In this document: positions 1 to 15,600 of the stretch, one piece after another | How positions within the stretch are numbered: the first letter of the stretch is position 1 | How the letters are laid out: each line of letters begins with the position of its first letter | Origin: Rhabditoides inermis | Taxonomy: Eukaryota; Nematoda; Chromadorea; Rhabditida; Rhabditidae | Assembly (NCBI GenBank): GCA_963966185.1 | Contig: CAWZYM010000238.1 | Location: 173,501 to 237,500, forward strand | Reading direction: 5' to 3' | DNA length: 64,000 bases | Notes under the pieces: generated by a model | Databases searched by the model: none | Told to the model about the DNA's origin: nothing | Seen by the model: only the letters and a program-made list of their open reading frames with translations | Position numbers and translations under genes: made by a program

Positions 1-215
1 GCCAAGCCAGCATTTCGTTCAGTTGATGTAACTTTCGGGTGCACGTATATATGTCAGTAAAACGGACAGAATGGAAGAGCAAATACATCAGAGAGTAGAC
101 TATTTTGATTGCTATGGATTATTATAGCGTTTTCAAACATCTTGGTAAAAATTTAATGATGAAACGTAAGCTATAGGAGGTGATCGAAAGTGAATGAAAC
201 GTAACGCTTGCTCAC

Positions 216-3056
<2,841 letters not shown>

Positions 3057-3063
3057 CTTCCAA

Positions 3064-5139
3064 TCACCTCATACTCGATACAAAGTACAATCTAAAACCG
3101 TATTTAAAAATGCAAACAATCAACAAACGACTGTACAAAGCATAAATAGCAAGAAGGCGATACGGAATAGGAATTCTGTCTTCTTCAGAACCCCCTCTCT
3201 CTTCCTCTCTCCCTCTCTTCCTCTCACGCTCCCACTGATTTATTCCGGCGCGGGGTGTGAAACGGATCGGAATTCTGTGAATATGGCTCTCCGGGAAAGA
3301 CGCCGCAATACTAGGCGGCCAAGGATCAATCGTATAGAAAGGTACAAGGATCACAACAAGTACAAAGTCACAAAAACGTGCACAGAAATCGGACGATGAG
3401 AAACACACAATAATGGCGAGACTGGCAAGAGTAGGGATTGGAAACCTGACACTTGAATGGTGGGAGAAGAGACAGTGGTTTATACGGTAACACGCAACCA
3501 GCGAGCAGACTCGCCCCGTCCCCTGTCTCCCCCTTCTCTTCCCTCGCGCACACAGAGGGGGCGGGGTCTAGAGAGGGGAGAGACACCAGATGACCCCAAT
3601 CAACAAATACAGCTGGACAGGGAGCGAGGAAGTGCATATCAGGAAAGTATGGGACATGGAACTCGGAAAGACCACACTTCCTACTAGTTAGTGTGAATGC
3701 CCAAGTATGTGTGTGTGTGGGTTTCGTATCTTCAGAGGAACAATGGCACGCGGCCGCTTCACTCACGGGAGGCAGTGAACCGAAAGATGGAGTCCGAGGG
3801 AAGAGGGAGGTAAGCACAATGATACATGTGCATGGCATTCCGAAGGAGAGGGTCCTTTCAACAACAGGACCACAGCAACAGCGTAAACTATACGAGAATA
3901 GGGACAAGACAACGAGACATGCAAGATGGCATCAGACACGCGAACAGAAAGGATTCTTGAGGTTGGAGGGAGGGAGAGAAGAAGTGTTGGAGATAGAGAG
4001 AGAGAGAGAGCGAGAGTGATGTACTTACATATATACACATCTTCTCCTGCACCCTCTTACTGATTAGGTTACTCAATAATATCAGTTCATGCCAGCCACT
4101 TTTTCGCCAACGCGCTGACCACCCAGGAAGCTGCGTCCATCGATTGCGGGACACCACCCAGCTATAGGGGAGAGTGACCAGAGATGCTAACCCCACCTCC
4201 CTTCACACCTGTGAAAAGTCCACTCCATCTTCCACATGCCATTCTCTCTCCGTGTGTAATCCAAAAGAGAGAGGAGAGGTGGCGAAATGATTAGCCCCTC
4301 CTTTCCCCCTCTACTCTCATCCATCAACACATCACACCGTTCACTCACCGGAAGAGAAAGGGGCGAGAGAGTGCGGGAGACGAAGAGGGACAGAGTGCAC
4401 GAAACAACAACAAACACACAAACAAGTGCCGACATCACTTGTCATAAGGAGGCATGGCATGCTTCCGAGAGTGGTCAAGGCACGATTGGGATCTAGATAA
4501 GGAATACGGTGGATCAAGCATCGATGGGGCAGACGAGATAAGCTGTCATAACAGTATAACCGGAAGATAAGAGCGGACGCAATTATACGATCGCACAATG
4601 CCAGAAGGGAAGAAGAAGTTCTTTAGCCGAGGCAGAGTGTGTGGCTGCAACATCTCACACAGTCGGGCCGACTCGCGCCTTCTCTCAACTCGATCATCCC
4701 TAATAAAAAGTGAGTAGTGAGTGGGTATGGGAGCTGAGATGAGAGAGGTCGGAGAGGGAACGCGGACGAAAAAGAGGGCAACGTTTCAAAGAGAAATAAA
4801 TCATCGGCTCAATTTGTCCCAGTGTCGGCTGGCAACTGTTTCAGTGTTACAACCACTCACTCATTTCAACTAATTTACGAGGCGAAATCAAAGCCGCAGC
4901 AGCAGGTCGAAACTTCGTTGAACTTAAGAAAACACATGTTCCGCGCTGATCAAGTTGCACTATACAACGATATAAAGTGACCAGGCATCTCCCTGCCTAT
5001 CATCTCCATATAATCGTGGGACCACACACATCCACCATCCCATAAACAGCCACTCATAAAAGCCACGCGCCAACACACCATTCTCCCAATACGTTTATCC
5101 ATACATACCTATTTACAACAATTAAAACAACAACAACAC
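3064..5139. other. Spacer between the collagen and DHX34 genes
   Basis: No gene can be supported here. There are GA/CT-rich patches near 3180-3230 and 3996-4015. A short minus-strand open stretch near 4075-4150 (residues MDAASWVVSALAKKWLA) looks exon-like but has no convincing partners. The collagen gene (transcribed leftwards from 3056) and the DHX34 3' end (5140) flank it, so it should hold the collagen promoter; no TATA box was recognised on that strand. Confidence 0.5.
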
Positions 5140-5718
5140 CTAACAAGCCATCTTTTCCAAAGCCTCCATGGGGTTTTCCTTCTTCACTCTCTTCTCCTCC
5201 TCCTTGTCCACACTATCTCGCGCCCTCTTTCTCTGTCCCTCCTCCTCGCCCGCACTCTCTCCCCCTCCCTCCCTCTCCCTCTGCATCCGGAGAAGCTTCT
5301 CATAGTAGCTCTCCTTCTTCTCCGGCTTCTTCTCCCTCTCCTCCTCTCCTGATTCGAACTCCCGCCGTGTCTGTGGGCACATCGCATCCGCAGGCGAGTC
5401 GAACCGAGTCTGCAACATGTGCACATTATATACAATGTTTTGATGAAGGCTGTGAAGTTGTGATTTGTGTCTGGAATGACTCGGTTCCGCACTCACCCCG
5501 TGCTCCTCCGTCTCCTCCTCCTCCCCTCCCTCCTCCTCCACCTCATCTTCTGTGTCCTCGTCGTCCTCTCCACAGTCGACCTCAAAACAAACACGTGAGC
5601 CAATAAACAAGTAATGAGTGTACGCACGTGTCCATCCGGCATGTACACTCCCACATTCTCCAGCTGCTTCGGAGGACACGCCACGCGCTTCAATCTGCAA
5701 AAACAACAACAGTTGAGC

Positions 5719-5758
<40 letters not shown>

Positions 5759-6649
5759 CTTACCCCATGTCAATCCCGCCTCGCTCAGCGAGCATCGAAG
5801 CGAGAGAGTCGATCTGGTCCTGAACTATCCTTGACATGCATGCTCTGCGCACTCTCTAATCCCTCCCTCTCTCTGCTTCTGTTTGCATGTCACTCTATCC
5901 CTCTGTCATTCCCTCCCTCACCCTTATCCTCCTCTCCGAGTGTTTCTTTCCTCGGATCCTCCGTCGCAGTCCCGTCACCAGCTCTCGGCGGATACTAATC
6001 ACCTCACGCATCACCTAAAACATATATTATTTCAAAATAATTGTTTATATAATATATAACTTTTACTGAACACTATTGATATAATATATAAAATATACGG
6101 AAATATTGTAGGAGAACGTTGATACGTTACATTTAGTACAATTGAGACAAGATTAACCTCCTGGCAGTCCTCGGCACGACCAAACTGCATCTCCACAAAG
6201 TCATCCACCAATACAAGCTGCCAGTCGTCCGAGATGATCTTGAACAAGTCTCTCTCTCCCTCTCTCTCTCTCTCGCCCTCTCTCTCTCTCTCTCTTTCTC
6301 CCTTTCTCTCTCCCCCTCCCCCTTCCTCTCCCTCTCTCTTTCTCTCTCCCCCTTCCTCCCTCTCTCTCCGTCTCTCTCTCCCTCCCTCCCTTTCTCCTCT
6401 ACCTTCTTAGCCACCACGAGGAGCATAGCCGCGGGCATGGGGAGCACATTGCATATGTATGGCTTGGTGGTCTCCAGGAGTAGTCCATAGAATGGCAGTT
6501 GGTGGAGGGAGGAACGGGAGGCCGAATCCGCGCGAGCGTCCAGCGATTCTGCAACACAACACACACCTCCACAATCCGCTGCGGGCAGTCTCGTCCACAT
6601 TTAGGAAAGAGAACTCATTTCAAAAGACCCCAAAAATACCGTCCACCCT

Positions 6650-6689
<40 letters not shown>

Positions 6690-7973
6690 CCTCCTTACCC
6701 GAGTGATACTGTGCCATGCTGCTGTTGGGATGAATGAGAGTGTAGGGCTTGGAGCGAGTGTGCACAAACAACTCCTGGCCTTGCTGCAAAATGAAATCAT
6801 CGGTACCTCAATCAGAACCACCACAGAGGATTCATGTCTTCTCACAACAAACTACATATCGATCTCCTCACCCACCCTGTACTTGTTGAAGCCATCGAGA
6901 ATGGAGAAGTGTGGATAGAGTCCGGCCGCGACCGCCACTCGAATCACCTCCGCGTCCCGACGACGAAGCTTGTGCGTGTCACGGATACTGTACACCTGGA
7001 GAGAGAGAGGGATGAGGGAGGTGAGAAAGAGCGCCAGCGAGAGAGAGGGGGGAGCACCTGTCTATGGTCGTGTGTGAGCATGAACTCCACACTCCGCACG
7101 TCCGCCTTCATAGGATCCGTCTCGTTCTCTGAAAGAAAAGTGATCGTGACGCAACTGCCAATAGGAACACGAAGTATGGCATTGTGTGCTGACCCATGTC
7201 TTGTTCCTCCTTGTCCTGCAGGATTCTGTCAAAGTGGCGATCGGCGCGCAGCACCTTGCGGGTCTTGTCCGCGTGTCTGCAACACCCGTCCACTCTCCTC
7301 CTCCATCCCTCCATCTCTTCCCCTCCTCACCTCTGATCCCTCTTCATCGTCCACAGCTTGTTCCTCTCTCCCTTCTCTATCCTCCTCTGCCTGCTGTCGT
7401 TTGCCCCCGTCTCCTCGTCCGTCGGTCGCTCCACAAGGCAAGCATCCTCCAAGATAGTCCTACAATTGCATTAGGCATCAAAACGCGTAAAACATGTACA
7501 TGTGCAGTGGAAACAGTGAGCGGTAAGCCCGATAATACCTGTACTGTTTCCTGAGCTTGCTGATCTCATACAGCCTGTGTTCATCTATGCCGTTCTCGAT
7601 GGTCCAGCGACGACCGCCGCGACCCGACGTCTTCTCCAACACCCACCCACTGCAACACATCAATCATGCAGGATATGAGGGGTGTGTTGCGTACCGGAAC
7701 ACATTGATGAGTGTGAATGGGTCTCCCATGGGGCTGGTGAGAGACGCGCGACGCTCCACAACGTCCAACTCACTGCAAGCGTCAACAATAAAAAGAGAGA
7801 GGCGAGCTTATTGCACCAACTTCTTCTCCCATACCCATTATTCAAAAAAAAAACATGCACATGGCCCACCGATAGCTTCTGTTGGTGAATGGAGACTGGA
7901 CGGAGAGACCAGCGGCCACTGTCAACATCACATCCAGCTGGCCAAGCACGCATCCCAGCACCAGCATCTCAAA

Positions 7974-8043
<70 letters not shown>

Positions 8044-8535
8044 CTCTCCCACCCACCTTTGCGATGGGAACCTCGACCGGCAGCTTGGCCAGCGTGTGTC
8101 CGAGTGGAGTGAGGTGGTTGTCCCGAGAAGAGTGCAGCACACCGTGGAACTCAAACAAAATGTTGCCAACCAACATATTCGAGAGGAAACCTTGAGTGTG
8201 TCGATGGCTTCGTTGAGTGCGGCTTCGTCTGGTGACTCCAGGTACGGAAACGAACGCACGTCCACTCAAACAACACACTGATCCATAAAAAAACAAGATA
8301 TGTTCAAGAAGTGAGACAGGACAGATGCTGGAGCTACAGCCTACAGCTAATGAACAAGACAACAACTGACGAGCGAGGTTGAGTGATAGCATTCTGAGTG
8401 TCATGTCCTGCAGGCTGACTCGGTGGATCTCCGCTGCTGTGAACGCATCGAAAGCATCGAACTGCGCCTGCGAGTAAAGACGGTAGCACACGCCTGGACC
8501 CGTGCGACCCGCGCGGCCTGAACACCCACCATCTC

Positions 8536-8592
<57 letters not shown>

Positions 8593-11500
8593 AACTCACC
8601 CTTCCTCTGATTGGCGCTCGCCTTGCTCACCCAGAACTCGCTCAGTTTCTGGATTCCCGACGACGGATCGTACTTGATCAGATTCACCTCAAATCGATAG
8701 ATTATCATCAGTAACCTAAAGTTCACACCATCGTAGCACATTTCCCTGCGAACCCACTGAGCCTTGGTATGCGCAATGTCATTTGCCCGTTCATTTGCCT
8801 CGGTCCCGCATTAGCCTATCGGCCATTGGGCGTACAAAAGGGGTTTGAGCGGTGTGAGGGGCACACTCGCTCGACTCGCTCGACTCGTCGTCCCTTCCCT
8901 CGCCCTCCCTCTGTCGCCATGCCCGCCTCGTTCTCTTCCCTCGGCGTGTCTGCCTACTACGGCCTCGACTCGCGCGCGTCTGCCACTCGCATGGGAGGCG
9001 CTTCCCCCGCCGCCTACGGAGCAGTGTCGACGTACGCGCCCGCCGGAGGAGCCCGCCTCGCATCTGCCGCCCCCATGTCCGTCTATGCCGCCCCCCAGCA
9101 GCAGCAGCCCGGCCGCATCGCCTCCGCCACCACCCTCAACCAGGTACTGTACACTACAGCGAGCCTAGTCTACGGTAGCCTGCAGGCGTCTCCGGCGCAG
9201 CTGGCCCAGATGCAGCAGGCGGCTCAGATGCAGCAGATGGCTGCGTTGCAGCAGCAGCAGGCTGCGGCGGCGGCGCAGGCGGAGCAGGCTAGTCTGGAGG
9301 CCGAGTGGGCCGACCTGAACCGCCACCTCGGGCGCGTCGCCGCCCCCGCTCAGCTATCCGCCTCCCTCCGCGCTCGCAATGCCAAGCCCTTCTTCGACTC
9401 TGAGACCGGTGAGCACTGGGATACTGTATCCCTACTCTCTTACCTTGAGACTAGCGAATACCGTACACCCTTCTAGGCATGGTGTTCGACGGTCAGTACG
9501 CCTTCTTCTACGACCACGCGGCTGTGAACCAGGCTGCGTGGCCGGCTGGCGGGCGCAGCGCAGGCTCTGCCTCGGATGCCGGTCTCTCGACCGCGCAGCC
9601 CGCCGAGCCCGTCTCCATGTACTTCATGCCCCAGACTGCCGTCAGTACTGCACAAGCACTATCAGCACCACACAGTACCGTATGCGTATCCCAACCATTT
9701 GCAGCGAGCCACTCCTCGTCTCGGCAACGGCAGCGAGGACGCTGCTCAGATGGCGCAGGGAGCCTTCTCCACCTACCTCGGACTCTGAATGCCCAACCAC
9801 CTCTACCGTAACCCACACACACGGCTCCTTTCTTCCTTTCACCGTTGTGTGTGATCGCCTCACAGTTATATAGTTACGACCAATGTACGAGGAATAAAGC
9901 GTTCATGATTACTTCTTTTTTTCTTCTTCGTTTTGACGTATAATAACGTACATTATTGATGTACTAATTAATTGGAATTTAATGCGCATCATTGCACACT
10001 CAAATACGCGTGGGCTTTCTCAACATAGCAAATAGCTGTTCTCACCTTTCCCGAATCGATGACAAATCGTATTCCATCGATGGTGACACTGGTCTCGGCG
10101 ATGTTAGTGGATAGGATACACTTCCTCACACCAGCAGGGGCCACATCAAACACGCGATCCTGCTCCTCCACAGACAGCGTGCTGAACAGTGAACATTTAC
10201 CGGTTACTGCTCATCCATTGCACCGTGTGGAGAAAACAGTAAGACGTAGAGAAGGCGTGACCTGTGTAGCATGAGCACGATCCAGCCCTTGTTGAGCTCC
10301 GCGTACGTCTTGAGTGTCTCGGCGACTGTCGTGATCTCCGCCACTCCGTTGAGGAAGATGAGAGCGTCGCCTCTCTCTGTCGAAGCCACCTCCTTGTCGA
10401 TCAACTGCAGCCAAATTTTCAAGTATCGTTCTTTTTTCATGTTTATTACACCAAAAGGATACTGACCTCCAGTATCCTCAGATATGGTTCTGGGTTTATC
10501 TTGTGGCTCTTCTTGTTGCCGTCGTCTATCATCTCCTTGATTGGATGGTACTTCAACTGAATCGGATACAGACGACCAGGCACCTGAAACATAGAATAAG
10601 CGAGTTGGCTGTACGCCTAGAAGTCGCCTCACGCGGATAGTGGTCACGCGACGCGGACCTAATTCTCTCTTTTCTAGTAGGAATAAACGAATGAATCATG
10701 AATAGACATCTATCTGCAGATATACCTGAATGACTGGCGCATTGTCGAAGTAGCCAGTGAACAGCTCCAGATTGATTGTCGCACTCATGAGAATCAGTTT
10801 CAAGTCCTACAAAAACGTGGATATACATTCATACATTAAAACGTGGAACAAACTGACAGGTCTGTTTCGGCAGAGGTCTCTGAGGAGAGCGACGAGGAGA
10901 TCCGAGGAGAGGTGACGCTCGTGCACCTCGTCGATGATGAGCACCTGACAGAGAGGATGAGATGCGACTCCCAGGGGGCTCACACTCACATTGTACAGCT
11001 CGAGCAAGGGGTCCCTCTCCATCTGTCGCAGCAGCAGACCCTCCGTCAGGAACAGCACCTTTGTCCGCTTCGACTTCGTAGACTCGAAACTGAACTACGC
11101 CAACACAACATACATTTACAATTAAATTAAACGAAACACAACGCACCGAATCTGGTAGGCGATCTCGGTGCCGTAAGTGTTCATCGTCTCGAAGGCGACC
11201 TGCAAGGCATCTATGAACATATCCCACTCTCCCTCTCCTTCACGCACCCTCCTCGCGAGTGCGGTACATGCGATTCTCCTTGGTTGAGTACACGCGATTC
11301 CTGAATACCCCGCTTGGAGCAGGTATTGCGGTACCTTAACAACGAACAAAATTTATTTTAGAAATTGATAAAAGCAACTGACTTGCGTACTCTTTCCACA
11401 ACCCGTGTCTCCTGCGATGATCAGCACCTGACTCTGAAAGGGATGCGGTAACAACATGATATGTGTAAATGTATTATACAATAATATCAAACACACCGTC

Positions 11501-12256
11501 TCTAGGTACTTGACGATGTCGTCCTTTCTCTCGGCGATGGGCAGATCGCGCTGACACTTGCGCAGCTCCACCATCTACAAAACGGATACACGTACAGTAC
11601 ACTGTGCACCTAACACAAGTTCCTAAAGACCGAACCTTTTTGAACTTCTGTTCGTTAGCAAAGTCCATGGAGAGACGCACGACATATTCGAAGTGGCGAC
11701 GGAAGTAGTCAGGAATCTGAATGATTGGACGAGTAAAGGACAAATACCCGTCCGTCGGCACACGTACGTGGTCAATGTCGTGCTTGCTGCCGCCGAACTC
11801 CTTCTGTGCGAGGACAAAGTGAGCGCGACTCAAGTCCTGGAATGATTGTAATGTTTAATTTTATTTGAAGATATAATTACCTGTGGGATGCCGTAATCAT
11901 CAAATGTAGATCGTTTTGTGTCATAGTGGTCCGTTGTGTGACCTCCGGTCCTGGAATTGAGGGTTTTGTATATACTCATCAATAACAAACAAAACGATAC
12001 CGTATGAAGCGTGTGAAATAGGAATTGATGAACTTCTCCTGCAGCTTCGTCCGCTCCTCGTCGTGCTTATCCGGCTCAACCCGACCCGCCGGAGAAAGAC
12101 GAACGTAGTGACTAAAAGATTTACTGTCTTTATACTTGATAAAGACGAATAACTGACTATGATTACAATATATGCAAAAGGAAACAACGTACAAAGCACT
12201 CACCGCATTAATGGCCCTCGCCATTTTTCATAGTCCTCTTGTGATATTTTATACAT
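5140..12256 (-). CDS. dhx34: DHX34-like DEAH-box RNA helicase (NMD factor)
   Basis: A multi-exon gene (about 28 predicted exons) read leftwards from ATG at 12256. Clear exons include 12204-12256, 12001-12111, 11881-11950, 11636-11836, 11497-11574 and 11383-11433 (Walker [10 protein letters not shown]), then DEAH-box ([10 protein letters not shown]), SAT (LMSATIN) and motif V/VI regions ([24 protein letters not shown]). C-terminal exons continue with 8371-8517, 8191-8264, 8057-8149, 7870-7967, 7695-7772, 7539-7649 and on to 5140. Similarity to animal DHX34 continues well past the helicase core ([16 protein letters not shown]-like, [21 protein letters not shown]), which separates it from other DEAH helicases. 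Known DHX34 proteins promote UPF1 phosphorylation in nonsense-mediated decay. The C-terminus is an acidic/basic low-complexity tail in place of the vertebrate zinc fingers. The intron 8688-10045 holds a complete gene on the other strand. Confidence 0.9.
5716..5758. repeat. (CAA)n microsatellite
   Basis: About 14 CAA units inside a short DHX34 intron near the 3' end of the gene. Confidence 0.9.
6248..6410. repeat. Polypyrimidine intron fill
   Basis: CT/CCCTCT-rich tract forming nearly the whole DHX34 intron between the exon ending in LVVAKK and the exon starting IISDDWQ. Further CT runs fill other DHX34 introns at 6653-6685, 7977-8040 and 8530-8590; on the coding strand they read as GA. Confidence 0.85.
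8919..9788 (+). CDS. Ala/Gln-rich protein nested in a DHX34 intron
   Basis: Four exons (8919-9143, 9186-9408, 9477-9640, 9705-9788) give about 231 residues with consistent phases and GT-AG introns of 42, 68 and 64 nt. The N-terminal third is rich in Ala, Ser, Tyr and Gly; the middle is Gln/Ala-rich and probably helical ([20 protein letters not shown]) and runs into a more ordinary sequence ([18 protein letters not shown]). The second half has aromatic residues ([11 protein letters not shown]) and ends STYLGL. No signal peptide or membrane segment is visible. A polyadenylation signal AATAAA follows at 9893-9898. The GC-rich coding sequence and spliced introns argue for a real gene. The family is not recognised; a structural or RNA-associated low-complexity protein is only a guess. 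Confidence 0.75.
9893..9898 (+). promoter_or_regulatory. Polyadenylation signal of nested gene
   Basis: AATAAA lies 105 nt after the stop codon of the nested plus-strand gene and still inside the DHX34 intron, so the nested gene can end without entering a DHX34 exon. Confidence 0.6.
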
Positions 12257-12444
12257 TACGCATCTGAGATTGTTGATTACTAAATAAAGAACATGTTTTA
12301 ATAACCAAAAACAAACAAACAAGGAAATGTAAAGAAAAATCAGCGGAGTTTCGCGCCAACGGAAACATGTCACAATGAACGAACACGATAGGGGATACTA
12401 CGAAACACTACTACGTAAATATCGCGCCCGCCCCTCCTCCTATT

Positions 12445-12469
12445 AGAGAGGGCGCGCAGCGCCCTCTCT
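12445..12469. repeat. Perfect 11-bp-stem GC-rich hairpin
   Basis: Arms AGAGAGGGCGC and GCGCCCTCTCT with a 3-nt loop. An identical hairpin lies at 48350-48374 at the edge of the second composite repeat. Confidence 0.9.
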
Positions 12470-12654
12470 CTTGGGTTAAAATAAGGCTCGCGCCAGAATT
12501 TTCAAGTAGTGATATCCAGGGTGTCGTTTCCAGTCACGCTAGCTGATAGCTAGCCCTCTGCTGGCGGGCGAGCGCGAGAGCACGCGAGAGAGCATGCTGT
12601 TTGGAGAGAGACAGATGTACTTTGGTGGCTGCGATCAGTAGGAATTAGATAAGG

Positions 12655-15490
12655 GGAGAGAGAAAGAGAGAAAGTGAGAACGAGAGAACGAGAGAACGAG
12701 AGAACGAGAGAACGAGAGAACGAGAGAACGAGAAAAAGAGATAACGATATAACGAGAGAAAAAGATAAAGGGAGGAGGAGGGAAGGAGGGAAGGAGAGAA
12801 GAAGAGAAGGAGAGAACAAAAGAAAGAGAGAACGAGAGAACGAGAGAACGAGAGAAAGACAGAACGATATAACGAGAGAACTAGAGAACGAGGGAAAGAG
12901 AAAAGGAGAGGAGGGAAGGAGGGAAGGAGAGAAGGAGAGAAGGAGAGACGGAGAGAACGAGAGAACGAGAGAACTAGAGAACTAGAGAAAGAGAGAACGA
13001 GAGAACGAGAGAACGAGAGAACGAGAGAACGAGAGAAAGAGAAAATGAGAGAAAGAGAGAACGATATAACGAGAGAGCTAGAGAACGAGAGAAAGAGAGA
13101 AAGGGAGAAGGAGAGAAGGAGGGAAGGAGGAAAGGAGAGAAGAAGAGAAGGAGAGAACAAAAGAAAGAGAGAACGAGAGAAAGAAAGAGAAAAAGAGAAA
13201 AAGAGAGGAGGGAAGGAGGGAAGGAGGGAAGGAGGGAAGGAGGGAAGGAGAGAAAGAGAGAAAGAGAGAACGAGAGAAAGAGAGAAAGGGAGAAGGAGGG
13301 AAGGAGGGATGGAGAGAAGAAGAGAAGTAGAGAACGAGAGAACGAGAGAAGGATAGAAAGAGAGAAGGATAGAAAGAGAGAACGAGAGAACTAGAGAACG
13401 AAAGAAAGAGAGAAAGAGAGAACGAGAGAACGAGAGAAAGCGAGAACGATATAACGAGAGAACTAGAGAACGAGAGAAATAGAGAATGGGAGGAGTAGGG
13501 AAGGAGAGAAAGAGAGAAGGAGAGAAAGAGAGAAAGAGAGAAAGAGAGAAAGAGAGAAGAGAGAGAAAGAGAGAAAGAGAGAAAGAGAGAAAGAGAGAAA
13601 GAGAGAACGAGAAAACGAGAAAACGAGAGAAAGAGAAAACGAGAGAAATAGAGAACGATATAACGAGAGCTAGAGAACGAGAGAAAGAGAGAAAGGGAGA
13701 AGGAGGGAAGGAGGGATGGAGAGAAGAAGAGAAGGAGAGAACGAGAGAACGAGAGAACTAGAGAAAGAGAGAAAGAGAGAGAGAGAGAAAGAGATAATGA
13801 GAGAACGAGAGAAAGAGAAAACGAGAGAAAGAGAAAACGAGAGAAAAAGAGAACGATATAACGAGAGAACTAGAGAACGAGAGAAAGAGAGAAAGTGAGA
13901 AGGAGGAAAGGAGGGAAGGAGAGAACGAGAGAACGAGACAACGAGACAACGAGAGAACGAGAGAACGAGAGAACGAGAGAACGAGAGAACGAGAGAACGA
14001 GAAAACGAGATCACGAGAGAACGAGAGAAAGAGAGAACGAGAGAAAGAGAGAACGATATAACGAGAGAACTGGAGAACGAGAGAAAGAGAGAAGGAGAGA
14101 AGGAGGGAAGGAGGAAGGAGAGAAGGAGAGAAAGAGAGAACGAGAGAAAGAGAGACCGAGAGAACGAGAGAACGTGAGAACGAGAGAAAGAGAGAACGAT
14201 ATAACGAGAGAAATAGAGAACGAGAGAAAGAGAGAAAGAGAGAAAGAGAGAAGGATAGAAAGAGAGAACGAGATAAAGAGAGAACGAGAGAACCAGAGAT
14301 CGAGAAAACGAGAGAAAGAGAGAACAAGAGAAAGAGAGAACGTAAGAAAGAGAGAACGATATAACTAGAGAACGATAGAACGAGAGAAAGAGAGAAGGAG
14401 GGTGGTAGGAGGGAAGGAGGGAAGAAGAGAAGGATAGACGGAGAGAACGAGAGAACGAGAGAACGAGAGAACGAGAGAACGAGAGAACGAGAGAACGAGA
14501 GAAAGAGAGAACGAGAGAAAGAGAGAACGAGAGAAAGAGAGAACTGGAGAACTAGAGAAAGAGAGAAAGGGAGAAGGAGGGAAGGAGAGAAGAAGAGAAG
14601 GAGACACGCGAGAACGAGAGAACGAGAGAAAGAGAGAACGAGAGAACGAGAGAACGAGATAAAGAGAGAGCGATATAACGAAAGAACTAAAGAACGAGAG
14701 AAAGAGAGAATGAGAGAAAGAAAGAAAGAAAGAACGAGAGAACGAGAGAACGAGAGAACGAGAGAAAGAGAGAAAGGGAGAAGGAGGGAAGGAAAGAAGA
14801 AGAGAAGGAGAGAACGAGAGAACGAGAGAACGAGAGAACGAGAGAACGAGAGAACGAGAGAACTAGAGAACGAGAGAAAGAGAGAAAGGGATAACGAGAG
14901 AACGAGAGAACGAGAGAAAGAGAGAAGGAGGGAAGGAGGGAAGGAGAGAAGAAGAGAAGGAGGGAAGGAGGGAAGGAGGGAAGGAGGGAAGGAGAGGAGG
15001 AGGGAAGGAGGGAAGGAGGGAAGGAGGGAAGGAGGGAAGGAGGGAAGGAGAGGAGGAGAGAAGGAGAGAAGGAGGGAAGGAGGGACGGAAGGAAGGAAGG
15101 AAGGGAAGGAGAGAACGAGAGAACTAGAGAACGAGAGAAAGAGAGAAGGAGGGAAGGAGGGAAGGAGGGAAGGAGGGAAGGAGGGAAGGAGGGAAGGAGG
15201 GAAGGAGGGAAGGAGGGAAGGAGGGAAGGAGAGGAGGAGGGAAGGAGGGAAGGAGGGAAGGAGGGAAGGAGGGAAGGAGGGAAGGAGAGGAGGAGGGAAG
15301 GAGGGAAGGAGGGAAGGAGGGAAGGAGAGGAGGAGGGAAGGAGGGAAGGAGGGAAGGAGGGAAGGAGGGAAGGAATGGAAGGAGAGAAGGAATGCAAGGA
15401 GAAAAGGAGAGAAGGAGAGAAGGAGAGAAGGACGGAAGGAGGGACGGAAGGAAGGAAGGAAGGAAGGGAAGGAGAGAACGAGAGAACGAG
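12655..15490. repeat. GAGAAC/GAGAAA/GGAGGGAA satellite array
   Basis: Purine-only (plus strand) array built from variants of GAGAAC, GAGAAA and AAGGAGGG. A marker block (ACGATATAACGAGAG, often followed by AACTAGAGAACGAG) recurs roughly every 110-380 bp, giving a loose higher-order organisation in the left two thirds. The right third is mostly GGGAAGGA and related units. The array is stop-free in several frames; those long frames are artefacts. Confidence 0.95.
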
Positions 15491-15600
15491 AAAATATCGA
15501 ATAAATTTGAAATGAAATTGATGAAATCATGAGAGAAGAACATGTTACATGTATGAAGACGAGAGAGAAAATTTCTATGAAATTCAACAAAAGGACATAT

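Noticed and set aside
8600..8760. DHX34 fragment that first seemed 5'-truncated near 8740
   Set aside because: The upstream half was found at 10046-12256 in the same orientation; the gap is one intron with a nested gene.
13758..15590. 610-codon open frame on the minus strand and a 264-codon one on the plus strand
   Set aside because: They run through the GA satellite, which has no stop codons in these frames; composition is only Ser/Leu/Pro/Phe or Arg/Glu/Lys.
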